Shown here: positions 46,201-53,236 of the stretch, piece after piece
Layout: each line of letters starts with the position of its first letter
Numbering within the stretch: position 1 is the first letter of the stretch
Assembly (NCBI RefSeq): GCF_033723955.1
Contig: NZ_CP137555.1
Location: 62,001-126,000, forward strand
Direction: 5' to 3'
Source of the DNA: Microbulbifer pacificus
GTDB taxonomy: Bacteria; Pseudomonadota; Gammaproteobacteria; Pseudomonadales; Cellvibrionaceae
DNA: 64,000 nt
Translations under genes and position numbers: made by a program
The notes under the pieces: generated by a model
Databases searched by the model: none
Seen by the model: the letters and a program-made list of their open reading frames with translations, nothing else
What the model was told of the DNA's origin: nothing

Positions 46201-46408
46201 CCACCGGGTAGGTGACCCGCTGCTCAACCTCCAGCGGCGTGAAGCCCGGGGCCTCGGTATTGATTACCACCTGGATATTGGTGATATCCGGAACCGCGTC
46301 GATAGGTAGCCGGGTGAAATTCCAGACACCGATGCCGCAGAGCAGTGCCACGATGACCAGCACCATTGCCCTGTTCTGTATCGAAGTGCGGATGATGAAC
46401 GCGAGCAT
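43271..46408 (-). CDS. czcA: Heavy-metal efflux RND transporter, CzcA type
   Basis: The 1045-residue HME-RND pump has the usual twelve-helix layout with two large periplasmic loops. In the fourth helix the motif DFGLLVDGAIIIVEN (near residue 400) matches the divalent-cation class (Co2+, Zn2+, Cd2+, Ni2+; HME1-3). The Cu+/Ag+ class (CusA) has AIGAMVDAAIVMIEN and differs here. It exports metal from periplasm and cytosol with the proton gradient. GAGG lies eight bases before the ATG. It is the last gene of a czcC-czcB-czcA operon, the order of the classical Czc system. No two-component regulator is next to it. Confidence 0.92.
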   Translation of the reverse strand: MLAFIIRTSIQNRAMVLVIVALLCGIGVWNFTRLPIDAVPDITNIQVVINTEAPGFTPLEVEQRVTYPVESAMAGLPRLAYTRSLSRYGLSQVTIIFQDNTDIYFARQLVNERLAAARSNLPDGLEPELGPISTGLGEIFMFTVDAEPGSVKQDGSPITTTDLRTVHDWIIRPQLLRVPGVIEVNPIGGYKREILVSIEPDRLLALGLTPEDLIRSVQSNNENRGIGFIEYNGVQWMMRVPGQVETLDAITDFLVAEVGGVPVRLGDVAHVGEGREMRTGAATQNGREVVMSTVFMLIGENSRTVAHAVGEKLEAIKPSLPPGITVTAVYDRTGLVDKTLNTVRTNLLEGATLVIVILFLLLGNVRAAILTALVIPIAMLMTVTGMVQSGVSANLMSLGALDFGLLVDGAIIIVENCLRRLGEASEGGSQTGLKQRLEIVFLATREVVRPAMFGVFIITAVYLPIFALSGVEGKMFHPMATTVVMALLSAMLLSITFVPACIALLFRKPVVEKNHLVLDRMRRLYRPILEFAIRQRLFVVAGAGLLVVLFGVAATRLGSEFVPNLDEGDIAMHALRIPGTSLEQAVALQESLESRIKDLPEVERVFAKLGTAEVATDAVPPSVADNFIIMKPREQWPDPHKPKVQLVEELAALVEPIPGNRYEFLQPIQMRFNELLAGVRSELAIKVFGDDFEQLTALGTSIEKAIANIDGIADIHVEQITGLPMLTVVPDRTALTQYGLDVDRVQQQLATAMKGAVAGQFYEGDRRVDIVVRLADHQRKDLQGLARLPVYRADGNYVPLDEVAELKLLQSINQVYRENGKRRLVVTANVRGRDLGSFVGDVQKAVSNVDIPPGYWLEYGGTYQSLRSATHRLAMVVPLTLALIMGLLLLALGSLRDAVVIFSGIPLALTGGILSLMLRDIPFSISAAVGFIALSGIAILNGLVMVAFFRDLRWHGYDLDQAIIEGAQIRLRPVLTTALVASLGFVPMALNTGIGSEVQRPLATVVVGGIISSTLLTLLVLPALYRLAHSRSANAAAAWQEPVTP

Positions 46409-46417
46409 CAGGAAACC

Positions 46418-47656
46418 TCAGTGCTCGTGCGCGGCGCCGGACTTCTCGATGTCGGCCTTGATGATGTAGCTGTTTTCGATGACATAGCGGGTGCCGGGTT
46501 CGAGACCACCCAGCACCTCCACCCACTCCCCGGACTCTCGCCCCAATTCGAGCATGCGCACTTCATACTCATCGCCCACCTGTGCGTACAGCACCGTGAA
46601 ATCTCGGTAGTTTTGCAATGCACTTCGCTTTACCGCCAGAGGCACTTGATAGGAAGCCACCTTTATCTCTGCCGTGACGAACGCACCCGCGGCAAGATCC
46701 GGTGCTGCGTCTTTCAAGGAGACGCGCACGGTGCTCGCCTGATTCGGCCGAATAACCGGGTCCAGCTGTCTCACCACCCCCGCAACAGGAGTACGCAAGC
46801 CGCGCATCATCATCCGAACCGGATTGCCCGCTTTGATGCGACCCCGCGTTGACGGAAACACATCGAGCTCCGCCAGCAGCGCATCGTCATTGGCAATGAC
46901 CAGAAGATTGCGGCCTGCCGTCTGTTCACCGGGGTTTGCATTACGCTGAAGTACTACCCCGTCGATCGGCGAGTTCACCGTATAGGTGTTCAGGTTTTCG
47001 TTGCTGTTGATCGCAATAATCGGCTGACCTTTGCGGACACGCTCACCAAGCTGGACTTTTACCGAGTCCACCGCACCATCAAACCGCGCGCGAACCTCGC
47101 GTGTCTGTTCAGGATCCACCACCAGCCTTCCGTAGGCGTTGGTTGTCTCGCTCATTAATGCCGGACCCGCGATCGCTGTCTTAATGCCCAACGAGGCGGC
47201 GATGACCGAATCAATGCGCGTGCGCCCTTCAAAGCTCTCGTATTGCCAACGGTGACTTTTTCCCTGGTAACGGGCATTTACCGTGATAACAAAGGAGTGC
47301 GGTTCGCCAATGGATTTGTCGCTGCGCAGGTAATCTTCCCGCGGTGTGAACCCTATGGACTCCTCCGTGCCACCGAGCCGGGTCAACACCAGGGTGAGCC
47401 CTACCCTTTCAGGCTTCACCGCTGTGCCCTTGTCACTTACCCAAGCCCGGAACTCGGGTGGTGTACCGGATTCGACAATGGCAAGCTCGACGGCAAAATC
47501 TCCCGCGCGGAGTAGCCGACCGTGATGGGGCCCGGTTTCCGGCAATTGCGGATCTTCCGCTGCGGTCGCCGCAGATGTCTGTACATTACCGCTAAAGCCG
47601 ACGAATAACGCCATCAGAAAAACCATCAGCAACGAGATGATCGCGATACTTTTCAC
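46418..47656 (-). CDS. czcB: RND efflux periplasmic adaptor, CzcB type
   Basis: This is a 412-residue membrane fusion protein. It has an N-terminal signal/anchor helix (MKSIAIISLLMVFLMALFVGF) and a Czc-specific N-terminal domain (HHGRLLRAGDFAVELAIVE) with His residues that may sense metal. The lipoyl/barrel-sandwich parts follow (VDSVKVQLGERVRKGQPIIAI and YTVNSPIDGVVLQRNANPGEQ), and then the beta-barrel and membrane-proximal domains. It bridges CzcA and the outer membrane channel. The start GTG overlaps the czcC stop by 4 bases (GTGA). The His-rich end KSGAAHEH may bind metal. Confidence 0.9.
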   Translation of the reverse strand: MKSIAIISLLMVFLMALFVGFSGNVQTSAATAAEDPQLPETGPHHGRLLRAGDFAVELAIVESGTPPEFRAWVSDKGTAVKPERVGLTLVLTRLGGTEESIGFTPREDYLRSDKSIGEPHSFVITVNARYQGKSHRWQYESFEGRTRIDSVIAASLGIKTAIAGPALMSETTNAYGRLVVDPEQTREVRARFDGAVDSVKVQLGERVRKGQPIIAINSNENLNTYTVNSPIDGVVLQRNANPGEQTAGRNLLVIANDDALLAELDVFPSTRGRIKAGNPVRMMMRGLRTPVAGVVRQLDPVIRPNQASTVRVSLKDAAPDLAAGAFVTAEIKVASYQVPLAVKRSALQNYRDFTVLYAQVGDEYEVRMLELGRESGEWVEVLGGLEPGTRYVIENSYIIKADIEKSGAAHEH

Positions 47657-48951
47657 TTTGAGTATCCGGGAAACTGCGCCAACGAAAGGCCGGTGAGCTT
47701 TTCGATTTCGATCAGGTACAGATGTGCCGTGTACTGCGCCTCCAGATAGGACAAGCGGGCATCGATCAGGTCCTGCTGCGCCGAAGCCAGCTCGTAATAG
47801 CTGTATTTTCCCTGCTGGTAGGCATGTTGAGTGTCCGCCAACGCCTGTTCCAGACTCGGGATAATGCGCTCGGTCATGGCGTGGGCAACATGCCGGCTGT
47901 GCCGAAGCTGTTCTGCCATGACATAGACCCGGGTTTCCAGTGCAATCTCCTGCGCATTGCGCTCCGCGCGGTACTGATTCTGATTCGCCTGAAGTGCCGC
48001 TACCTTTGCCGCATTGCGATCGCGGCGACCGAGGGGAATGGCGACCCCCGCCACCAGGCCAAAGTCATTGGATGCTTCGAGCCTGCGTATGCCCGCCTCA
48101 AGCCGCCACTGAATACCGGCCTCGGCCCTCGCCAGCGCGATCTCGGCATCGGCGACTCGCTCGCGATTGAGGAATATCGCCAGCGTCGGGTTATTCGTGA
48201 CCTGCTGACGCAGATAGGCGATATCGACGTCGGGAAGCGGTGCGGAGAGGCTGCCGACAACGGCTGAGAATGCGGGGGTCCGCTCTCCCCACTGGGCCGC
48301 CAGTCGATATTTGGCGACCGCATATTCGTGCTCAACGTCTTCCGCGGCGAGACTCCTGCGCTCGACCTCTGCACTGGCACGGGACGCTTCAGCCTGCGGG
48401 AGTTTACCCGCGCGTACATGCCGGCGAATATCCGCCAGTCCCCGCTGCGCCTGCACCACCGCCCGCTGCACCAGCGTCAGCCGTTCCTGCTGTGCAACCA
48501 CCTGGAGAAAATAGCGGGCGGAATCTGCGGCGATATCGAGTGCAGCAATCTGCTGTTGGGTCCCGATCACCGCGACCTCGCGCTGCGCCGCCTGTACCCG
48601 TTTGTCGATGACATCGCACTGCAACAGCCAGCTGATACCGAGGGTTGTCTGTGCACTTTCAACCCCACTCACGTCGCCCGTACCGGCAACGTCTTCAATT
48701 TCCAAACCGAGTTCCGGGCGTGGCCCCAGGGCAGCATGTTCGGCATCCGCTGCGGCTGCCTGCAGGCGGAATTCATATCCGGCGAGATCGGGGTGGCTTC
48801 GCAAGCTTTGGAAAATCGCCTGCTCGTAGGAAAGGCGGGGCAAGACTGTGCCATCTTGCGCCTGCGACGGCTGCCCACCGAGGAAGGCGGCGCAAACACA
48901 GCACACCAGCCTGGTTGCCGTTTTCAAGCGCAGTGGTCTGGAAAGATGCAT
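47653..48951 (-). CDS. czcC: Outer membrane efflux protein, CzcC (TolC family)
   Basis: The form starting at the ATG at 48949-48951 has 432 residues and a signal peptide (MHLSRPLRLKTATRLVCCVC to SQAQ). An in-frame GTG at 48990 has a better ribosome site (AGGA, six bases upstream) but gives a long N-region, and the longest frame runs to 49059. The mature protein shows the two OEP repeats typical of TolC-like channels: PRLSYEQAIFQSLRSHPDL at the start of the first and ANQNQYRAERNAQEIALETR late in the second, ending in a long coiled helix with YSYYELASAQQDLIDARLSYLEAQ. It forms the trimeric exit duct of the metal pump. First gene of the operon. Confidence 0.88.
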   Translation of the reverse strand: MHLSRPLRLKTATRLVCCVCAAFLGGQPSQAQDGTVLPRLSYEQAIFQSLRSHPDLAGYEFRLQAAAADAEHAALGPRPELGLEIEDVAGTGDVSGVESAQTTLGISWLLQCDVIDKRVQAAQREVAVIGTQQQIAALDIAADSARYFLQVVAQQERLTLVQRAVVQAQRGLADIRRHVRAGKLPQAEASRASAEVERRSLAAEDVEHEYAVAKYRLAAQWGERTPAFSAVVGSLSAPLPDVDIAYLRQQVTNNPTLAIFLNRERVADAEIALARAEAGIQWRLEAGIRRLEASNDFGLVAGVAIPLGRRDRNAAKVAALQANQNQYRAERNAQEIALETRVYVMAEQLRHSRHVAHAMTERIIPSLEQALADTQHAYQQGKYSYYELASAQQDLIDARLSYLEAQYTAHLYLIEIEKLTGLSLAQFPGYSK

Positions 48952-49093
48952 CCAGTAGCGGCTGTGGTGGAGATGCAGTATTCGGAGCACAGAGGATCCT
49001 TTCGGACGGCCCGGCACACAGGCAGTCATGGCCAGGCCCGTTTTATCGCACTTATGCACCTACATTAGCAGTTCCAGAAGGATCCGCTGACGT

Positions 49094-50080
49094 TCAACGA
49101 CCTCTGGCAACCCGTTGCTTGGCCAAAAATTGCGGGATTCGCTGCTCCAGCCAGTACTCGGGGCGCCAGAGACTGCCGCTGATAAATCCCACATGGCCGC
49201 CCTTGCTGGTGATATCCAGCTCCACATCGGGGCCGACTTCGTCGCTGGTCGGAATGGCACTCGGGCATACAAAGGGATCATCTGCCGCATGGATGATCAG
49301 TGTGGGCGTGCTGATATGCCGCAGCAGTGGCTTGCTGGATGCGCGGGTGTAGTAATCATCCACCCCAAGGAAACCATGCAGTGGCGCAGTGAAATGATCG
49401 TCGAAGTGACGGAAGTCCGAAAAATAGCGCTGCTCATCCAGCGCGGGCATCTGTTGAGCGAGCTCCGGGTCAAGCGCCTTTTTCCGCAGGCTCTGTTGGA
49501 GGCTGTTGAGCAGGTGCCGCTGGTAGACTTTGGAAAAGCCCTGCCCCATTCGCCGGCAGGACGCGTGCAGATCCAGCGGCGCAGAGACCGAAACCGCCGC
49601 GGAAAGTGGCGAGTCGTCACGATCCTCCCCGAGCCATTTCAACAGTACATTCCCACCCAGGGAGTAACCGACCGCCATCAACGGCGTATTCGGGAAACGC
49701 TCGCGCAGATGTGCGGCCAGCCACCGGGGGTCGCCGCTGTCACCGCTGTGATAGGCCCGGGCCAGTAGATTCGGCACCCCGCCACAACCGCGGAAGTGCA
49801 TTACTGCCACCTGAAACCGGCGCGCGAGCAGTGACTGCATGATGCCCTGTACGTACGGCGACTCGACCGAGCCCTCCAGCCCGTGCAGCACCAGCACCAG
49901 CGGCCGCTCCGAATCATCTACCAGTTTAACGGGCGTATGCAGGGCGATGCGGTCCCCGTCCGGGGTCTGTAGCCACTGGCACTGGGTGTGGATCCAGGGC
50001 TCGGGCCGGTGAAAGCGGGGAAAGATGGTCTGCAAGTGGCAGTTGCCGAGGCCAACTGCCGGAGCGAATGGAGAAGTCAT
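49094..50080 (-). CDS. Alpha/beta hydrolase, YheT family
   Basis: The 328-residue protein is a YheT/UPF0017-type hydrolase. The nucleophile Ser is in GYSLGGNVLLKWLGE (near residue 142), the acid is in HAADDPFVCP (near 270), and the His is in KGGHVGFISG (near 298). The oxyanion motif LVLHGLEGSVES lies near residue 63. Related enzymes are esterases with unknown natural substrate. E. coli YheT is a paralogue without known role. It lies between the czc operon and the ergothioneine cluster on the same strand with gaps on both sides, so no operon is obvious. Confidence 0.88.
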   Translation of the reverse strand: MTSPFAPAVGLGNCHLQTIFPRFHRPEPWIHTQCQWLQTPDGDRIALHTPVKLVDDSERPLVLVLHGLEGSVESPYVQGIMQSLLARRFQVAVMHFRGCGGVPNLLARAYHSGDSGDPRWLAAHLRERFPNTPLMAVGYSLGGNVLLKWLGEDRDDSPLSAAVSVSAPLDLHASCRRMGQGFSKVYQRHLLNSLQQSLRKKALDPELAQQMPALDEQRYFSDFRHFDDHFTAPLHGFLGVDDYYTRASSKPLLRHISTPTLIIHAADDPFVCPSAIPTSDEVGPDVELDITSKGGHVGFISGSLWRPEYWLEQRIPQFLAKQRVARGR

Positions 50081-50167
50081 TACTGCCGCCCGGCAAAGAA
50101 ATCACGAGGAATAATACGGGCTGCAAGCCTAGCTTCCGGAGGCGAGTGGATCAATCACCAATTCCTC

Positions 50168-50725
50168 CTATGAGGCCTCTGGCGCGGTGACCCTTTCGTA
50201 GAAACGATATTCGCCATTTCGTTGAATCTGATACACCACGTAGGGTTCGAACTCACCGCCGCGATACATACCGGGGCTCCCTTTGGGCATTCCGGGCACC
50301 GTAAGGCCGATGCTGTCTTTGGGTGGATTGGCGAGAAATTTTCGGATCAGGCGCGCCGGCACATGCCCTTCAAAAACGTATTGACCGCGCCACACTCCGG
50401 TATGGCAACCCTGCATGCTCGCTGGAACACCCCATTGTTGCTTGACCGACGCCATATCCAGCCCGTTTTCACTGCCGACGGAAAAATCGTTCTGTTCCAG
50501 GTGTGCCATCCACTCCTTGCAGCACAGGCAGAAAGGCGATTTGTATACCACGATGTCTTCCGTGTGCTCCCCCGTCCCGGCTGGCACTGCTGCAGTGGTA
50601 TTCGTATTGGTATTGGTATTGCTGCAGGCGGCCGTCAAGCCGCCGAGCAACACAAGCAGTAGCAATGAAAACAGGCGCGATAAACTCAGGTCGCGATCAC
50701 CGGATTTGGGCAAAGTAGATGGCAT
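50168..50725 (-). CDS. DUF411 protein, exported, metal-binding candidate
   Basis: This is a 185-residue DUF411 protein. An N-terminal signal (SRLFSLLLLVLLGGLTAACSN) looks like a lipoprotein signal with the Cys in TAAC, although the residue at -3 is Thr, which is unusual. A short linker made of four Asn-Thr pairs follows. The conserved part holds CLCC in VVYKSPFCLCCKEWMAHL near residue 72, GVPASMQGCHTGVW, and VFEGHVPARLIRKFL. Proteins of this family occur with copper or other metal resistance genes and may be metal-binding or redox proteins. It overlaps the end of egtD by 29 bases, so it belongs to the ergothioneine operon or is expressed with it. Confidence 0.82.
   Translation of the reverse strand: MPSTLPKSGDRDLSLSRLFSLLLLVLLGGLTAACSNTNTNTNTTAAVPAGTGEHTEDIVVYKSPFCLCCKEWMAHLEQNDFSVGSENGLDMASVKQQWGVPASMQGCHTGVWRGQYVFEGHVPARLIRKFLANPPKDSIGLTVPGMPKGSPGMYRGGEFEPYVVYQIQRNGEYRFYERVTAPEAS
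50597..50620. repeat. Four hexamer repeats inside the DUF411 gene
   Basis: Four tandem 6-base units (GGTATT, CGTATT, GGTATT, GGTATT on the plus strand) encode the Asn-Thr linker of the exported DUF411 protein. Because the unit is two codons, slippage would only change linker length and not the frame. The linker separates the lipid anchor from the folded domain. Confidence 0.7.
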
Positions 50726-51677
50726 AGTGTTGGTTATTATCCGTCCAGTATTTTTCAGGGGAAAACCCGGTTTCCCGCAGCAGCTCCTGCAGTCCGGGTA
50801 AGGTGTATTTGTGGCTGTTTTCGGTATGGATCGTTTCGCCCTCGGCGAACTGGAATTGTCGGCCCGCTACGGAAACCTGCTGTTCCACCAGGCTCACCAG
50901 ATGCATTTCCACCCGCTGGCGGAAGCTGTGATAAAACGCCCGGTGGGCAAAAGCCTCTGTATTGAAGTCACCGTTCAATTCGCTGTTGATCCGGCTCAAC
51001 AGATTCTTGTTGAAGGCCTCGGTAACATGATTGCTGTCGTGGTAGGCGCGCTCCAGCACCACGGAATCCTTGACCAGATCTGCTCCCAGCAACAGCCCAT
51101 CCCCGGGGTTCAACTGCCCGGCAAACCGAATCAGCAATTCGCGGGCCTGCTCGTGAGAGAAGTTGCCAATGGTGGACCCCGGGAAAAAAATCACCTGACG
51201 CGCAGCAGACGGCGGTAATCGACCCCAGACTTCATCGCCGGTAAAGTCACCAAAGATGGGGGCGATCTCAAGCTGCGGCAGTCTCTGCTGGATCCGCTGC
51301 TGTGCTTCCAGAAGAATTTCCGGCGAAATATCCAGGGGATAATAGGCCCTGGGGTTCTTCATGGCCGCCAGCAGCGGTTCGGCCTTTTCGCAATTGCCGG
51401 CACCGGGCTCGATCAGCACCGCCTGGCGGCCGAGCACCGACGCCATTTCATTCAACGCGCGGTTAAAAATGGCGGCTTCCGTGCGCGTCAGGTAGTAATC
51501 ATCCAGATCGCAGATGGCCTCAAACAACTTGGACCCGGTTTCATCGTAGAGATACTTGCACGGCAGGGCCTTCTGGGGAGTGGACAGCCCGGCCAGCACA
51601 TCCCGCTCAAACTGCCTGCGCAGGTTTTCCCCCGGAGGCAGCCCTGCCCCATTCGCGTTGCCAATTGCCATGTTCAC
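50697..51677 (-). CDS. egtD: L-histidine N-alpha-methyltransferase EgtD
   Basis: This is a 326-residue EgtD that trimethylates histidine to hercynine with three SAM. Family features are KYLYDETGSKLFEAICDLDDYYLTRTE near residues 42-68, the SAM site LIEPGAGNCEKAEPLL near 93 and FFPGSTIGNFSHEQA near 165. The C-terminal half carries FAEGETIHTENSHKYT. GTG at 51675-51677 has AGGAGA six bases upstream and overlaps the egtB stop (GTGA); ATG at 51671 is a less well-spaced alternative. egtB-egtD is the short ergothioneine operon of many bacteria. Confidence 0.93.
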   Translation of the reverse strand: MNMAIGNANGAGLPPGENLRRQFERDVLAGLSTPQKALPCKYLYDETGSKLFEAICDLDDYYLTRTEAAIFNRALNEMASVLGRQAVLIEPGAGNCEKAEPLLAAMKNPRAYYPLDISPEILLEAQQRIQQRLPQLEIAPIFGDFTGDEVWGRLPPSAARQVIFFPGSTIGNFSHEQARELLIRFAGQLNPGDGLLLGADLVKDSVVLERAYHDSNHVTEAFNKNLLSRINSELNGDFNTEAFAHRAFYHSFRQRVEMHLVSLVEQQVSVAGRQFQFAEGETIHTENSHKYTLPGLQELLRETGFSPEKYWTDNNQHYAIYFAQIR

Positions 51678-53062
51678 TGCACGTCTCCTGCCAGGCGGAT
51701 ACCGGTAAACTGCCAGGCCTGGTGCGGATAAAAGAAATTGCGATAGCTGATTCGAATGTGGCTGCGGGGCGTTACACAGGAACCACCGCGAAGCACCATC
51801 TGGTTACACATGAATTTGCCGTTGTACTCCCCCACCGCGTCGCTGCTGGCGCGATAGCCTGGATACGGCGAATAGGCACTCGACGTCCACTGCCACAAAT
51901 TGCCCAGTAACTGCAGGTCGCGCCCGCCGGATTCGTATTCCGCAACGGGTTGGAAGTGCCGGTTTTCCAGCAGGTTGGCGTCGTCTAGCGCGTCACTTTT
52001 GCAGTGCAGCCAAGCCGCGATTTCCCATTCAAACTCCGTGGGCAGGCGCTGCCCCGCCCAGCTGGCATATGCATCCGCCTCATAAAAACTGACGTGGCAC
52101 ACGGGAGCATTGAGATCCAGGGGTTGCAGGCCCGCGAGGGTGAATTGAAACCATTCCCCATCGATTTCCCGCCAGTACAAAGGGGCGGACTGGATGCCCT
52201 GCTTTCCGCTCTGCTGAATCTGGCTCCAGCCGTCGGACAGCCACAGGCGTGGCTCCCGGTATCCGCCGTCCCGCAGGAACTCAAGAAATTCTCCGTTAGT
52301 AATTAACCTTGATGCGATGCGGAATGCGGGCTGGAAGCGCTGGTGTGAGGGCCGCTCATTGTCAAAACTGAAAGATTCGCCGTCACTGCCAAGGGTGTAG
52401 TGGTCTTCCGGCACCTGCAGCCACTGCAACGGCGTATCGCCATCTTCGTTTTCACCGGCATCGTCCAGGTCTTCACGGTAGGCGGGCAATGCGGGATTCA
52501 GGGAGAACGCATGCTTGATATCCGTCAGCAACAATTCCTGGTGTTGCTGCTCGTGATGGATACCCAGTTCGAGTAATTCTGCCTGCGCCGTGTTTATATC
52601 TTCCTCGGTCAGCCACCGCTCAATGTGCCGATCGACATGGGCGCGATAGGAAAATACCTGTTCGATAGTCGGTCGCGACAACAGGCCGCGGTTCGGCCGC
52701 GGAAAGGGTTGCCCCAGGGAGTTGTAGTAGGAATTGAAAATAGGGTGAAAGTCGCGATCAAACACCCGATAACCGGAGAGCATGTCCCGCAGGATAAAGG
52801 TTTCAAAGAACCAGCTGGTATGAGCGAGATGCCATTTGCTGGGACTCGCGTCCGGCATGGATTGCAGCTGCATATCCTCTGCGGTGAGCGGGTCGGTCAG
52901 GCTTTCGGTCTCGCGGCGGACCCGCAGGTATAAATCGATCAGCGCGGCGCGCTCATCCAGGGAGAGATCCCGGTTTGCGTCGTCGAATGTCCGATCGCCG
53001 GTGTCATCCCCAGCCCCGGTAACTTTGGATACCACTGAACCTGCGTCAGAAATCAGACTCAT
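51674..53062 (-). CDS. egtB: Ergothioneine biosynthesis sulfoxide synthase EgtB
   Basis: The 462-residue nonheme-iron enzyme joins cysteine or gamma-glutamylcysteine to hercynine with O2. The DinB-like N-terminal half supplies the three-His iron site: WHLAHTSWFFETF and the HxxxH in IHHEQQHQELLL near residue 167. The C-terminal formylglycine-enzyme-like half has NGEFLEFLRDGGY, GNLWQWTSSAYSPYPGY and MVLRGGSC near the end. The pathway then needs a C-S lyase (EgtE), and in the mycobacterial route EgtA and EgtC too; none is seen here. Substrate is therefore likely cysteine, but that is inference. It starts the egtB-egtD-DUF411 cluster. Confidence 0.93.
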   Translation of the reverse strand: MSLISDAGSVVSKVTGAGDDTGDRTFDDANRDLSLDERAALIDLYLRVRRETESLTDPLTAEDMQLQSMPDASPSKWHLAHTSWFFETFILRDMLSGYRVFDRDFHPIFNSYYNSLGQPFPRPNRGLLSRPTIEQVFSYRAHVDRHIERWLTEEDINTAQAELLELGIHHEQQHQELLLTDIKHAFSLNPALPAYREDLDDAGENEDGDTPLQWLQVPEDHYTLGSDGESFSFDNERPSHQRFQPAFRIASRLITNGEFLEFLRDGGYREPRLWLSDGWSQIQQSGKQGIQSAPLYWREIDGEWFQFTLAGLQPLDLNAPVCHVSFYEADAYASWAGQRLPTEFEWEIAAWLHCKSDALDDANLLENRHFQPVAEYESGGRDLQLLGNLWQWTSSAYSPYPGYRASSDAVGEYNGKFMCNQMVLRGGSCVTPRSHIRISYRNFFYPHQAWQFTGIRLAGDVQ

Positions 53063-53186
53063 CCCCTGGCCCGGTCAACTGCAAAAACTGCCCTTGATCA
53101 TACAACCATTGTGGCGGATTCCCATCTGCGCGCCGGAATTGACGACGTAATCAGCGCCAGGAATTTGCCACTGAAAACCCGCACAT

Positions 53187-53215
53187 AAAAAAGGGCCGGC
53201 ATTGCCGACCCTTTT
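53187..53215 (-). terminator. Rho-independent terminator of the TonB receptor gene
   Basis: On the minus strand AAAAGGGTCGGC-AAT-GCCGGCCCTTTTTT forms an 8-bp GC-rich stem (one T-G wobble) extended by A-T pairs and ending in a T run. It lies 22 bases after the receptor stop codon and should stop transcription before egtB. Confidence 0.88.
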
Positions 53216-53236
53216 GTTTCTGATCCGAAGCAGGAA

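Noticed and set aside
50597..50620. Phase-variable repeat in the DUF411 gene
   Set aside because: The unit is 6 bases, so copy-number change keeps the frame and would not switch the gene off.
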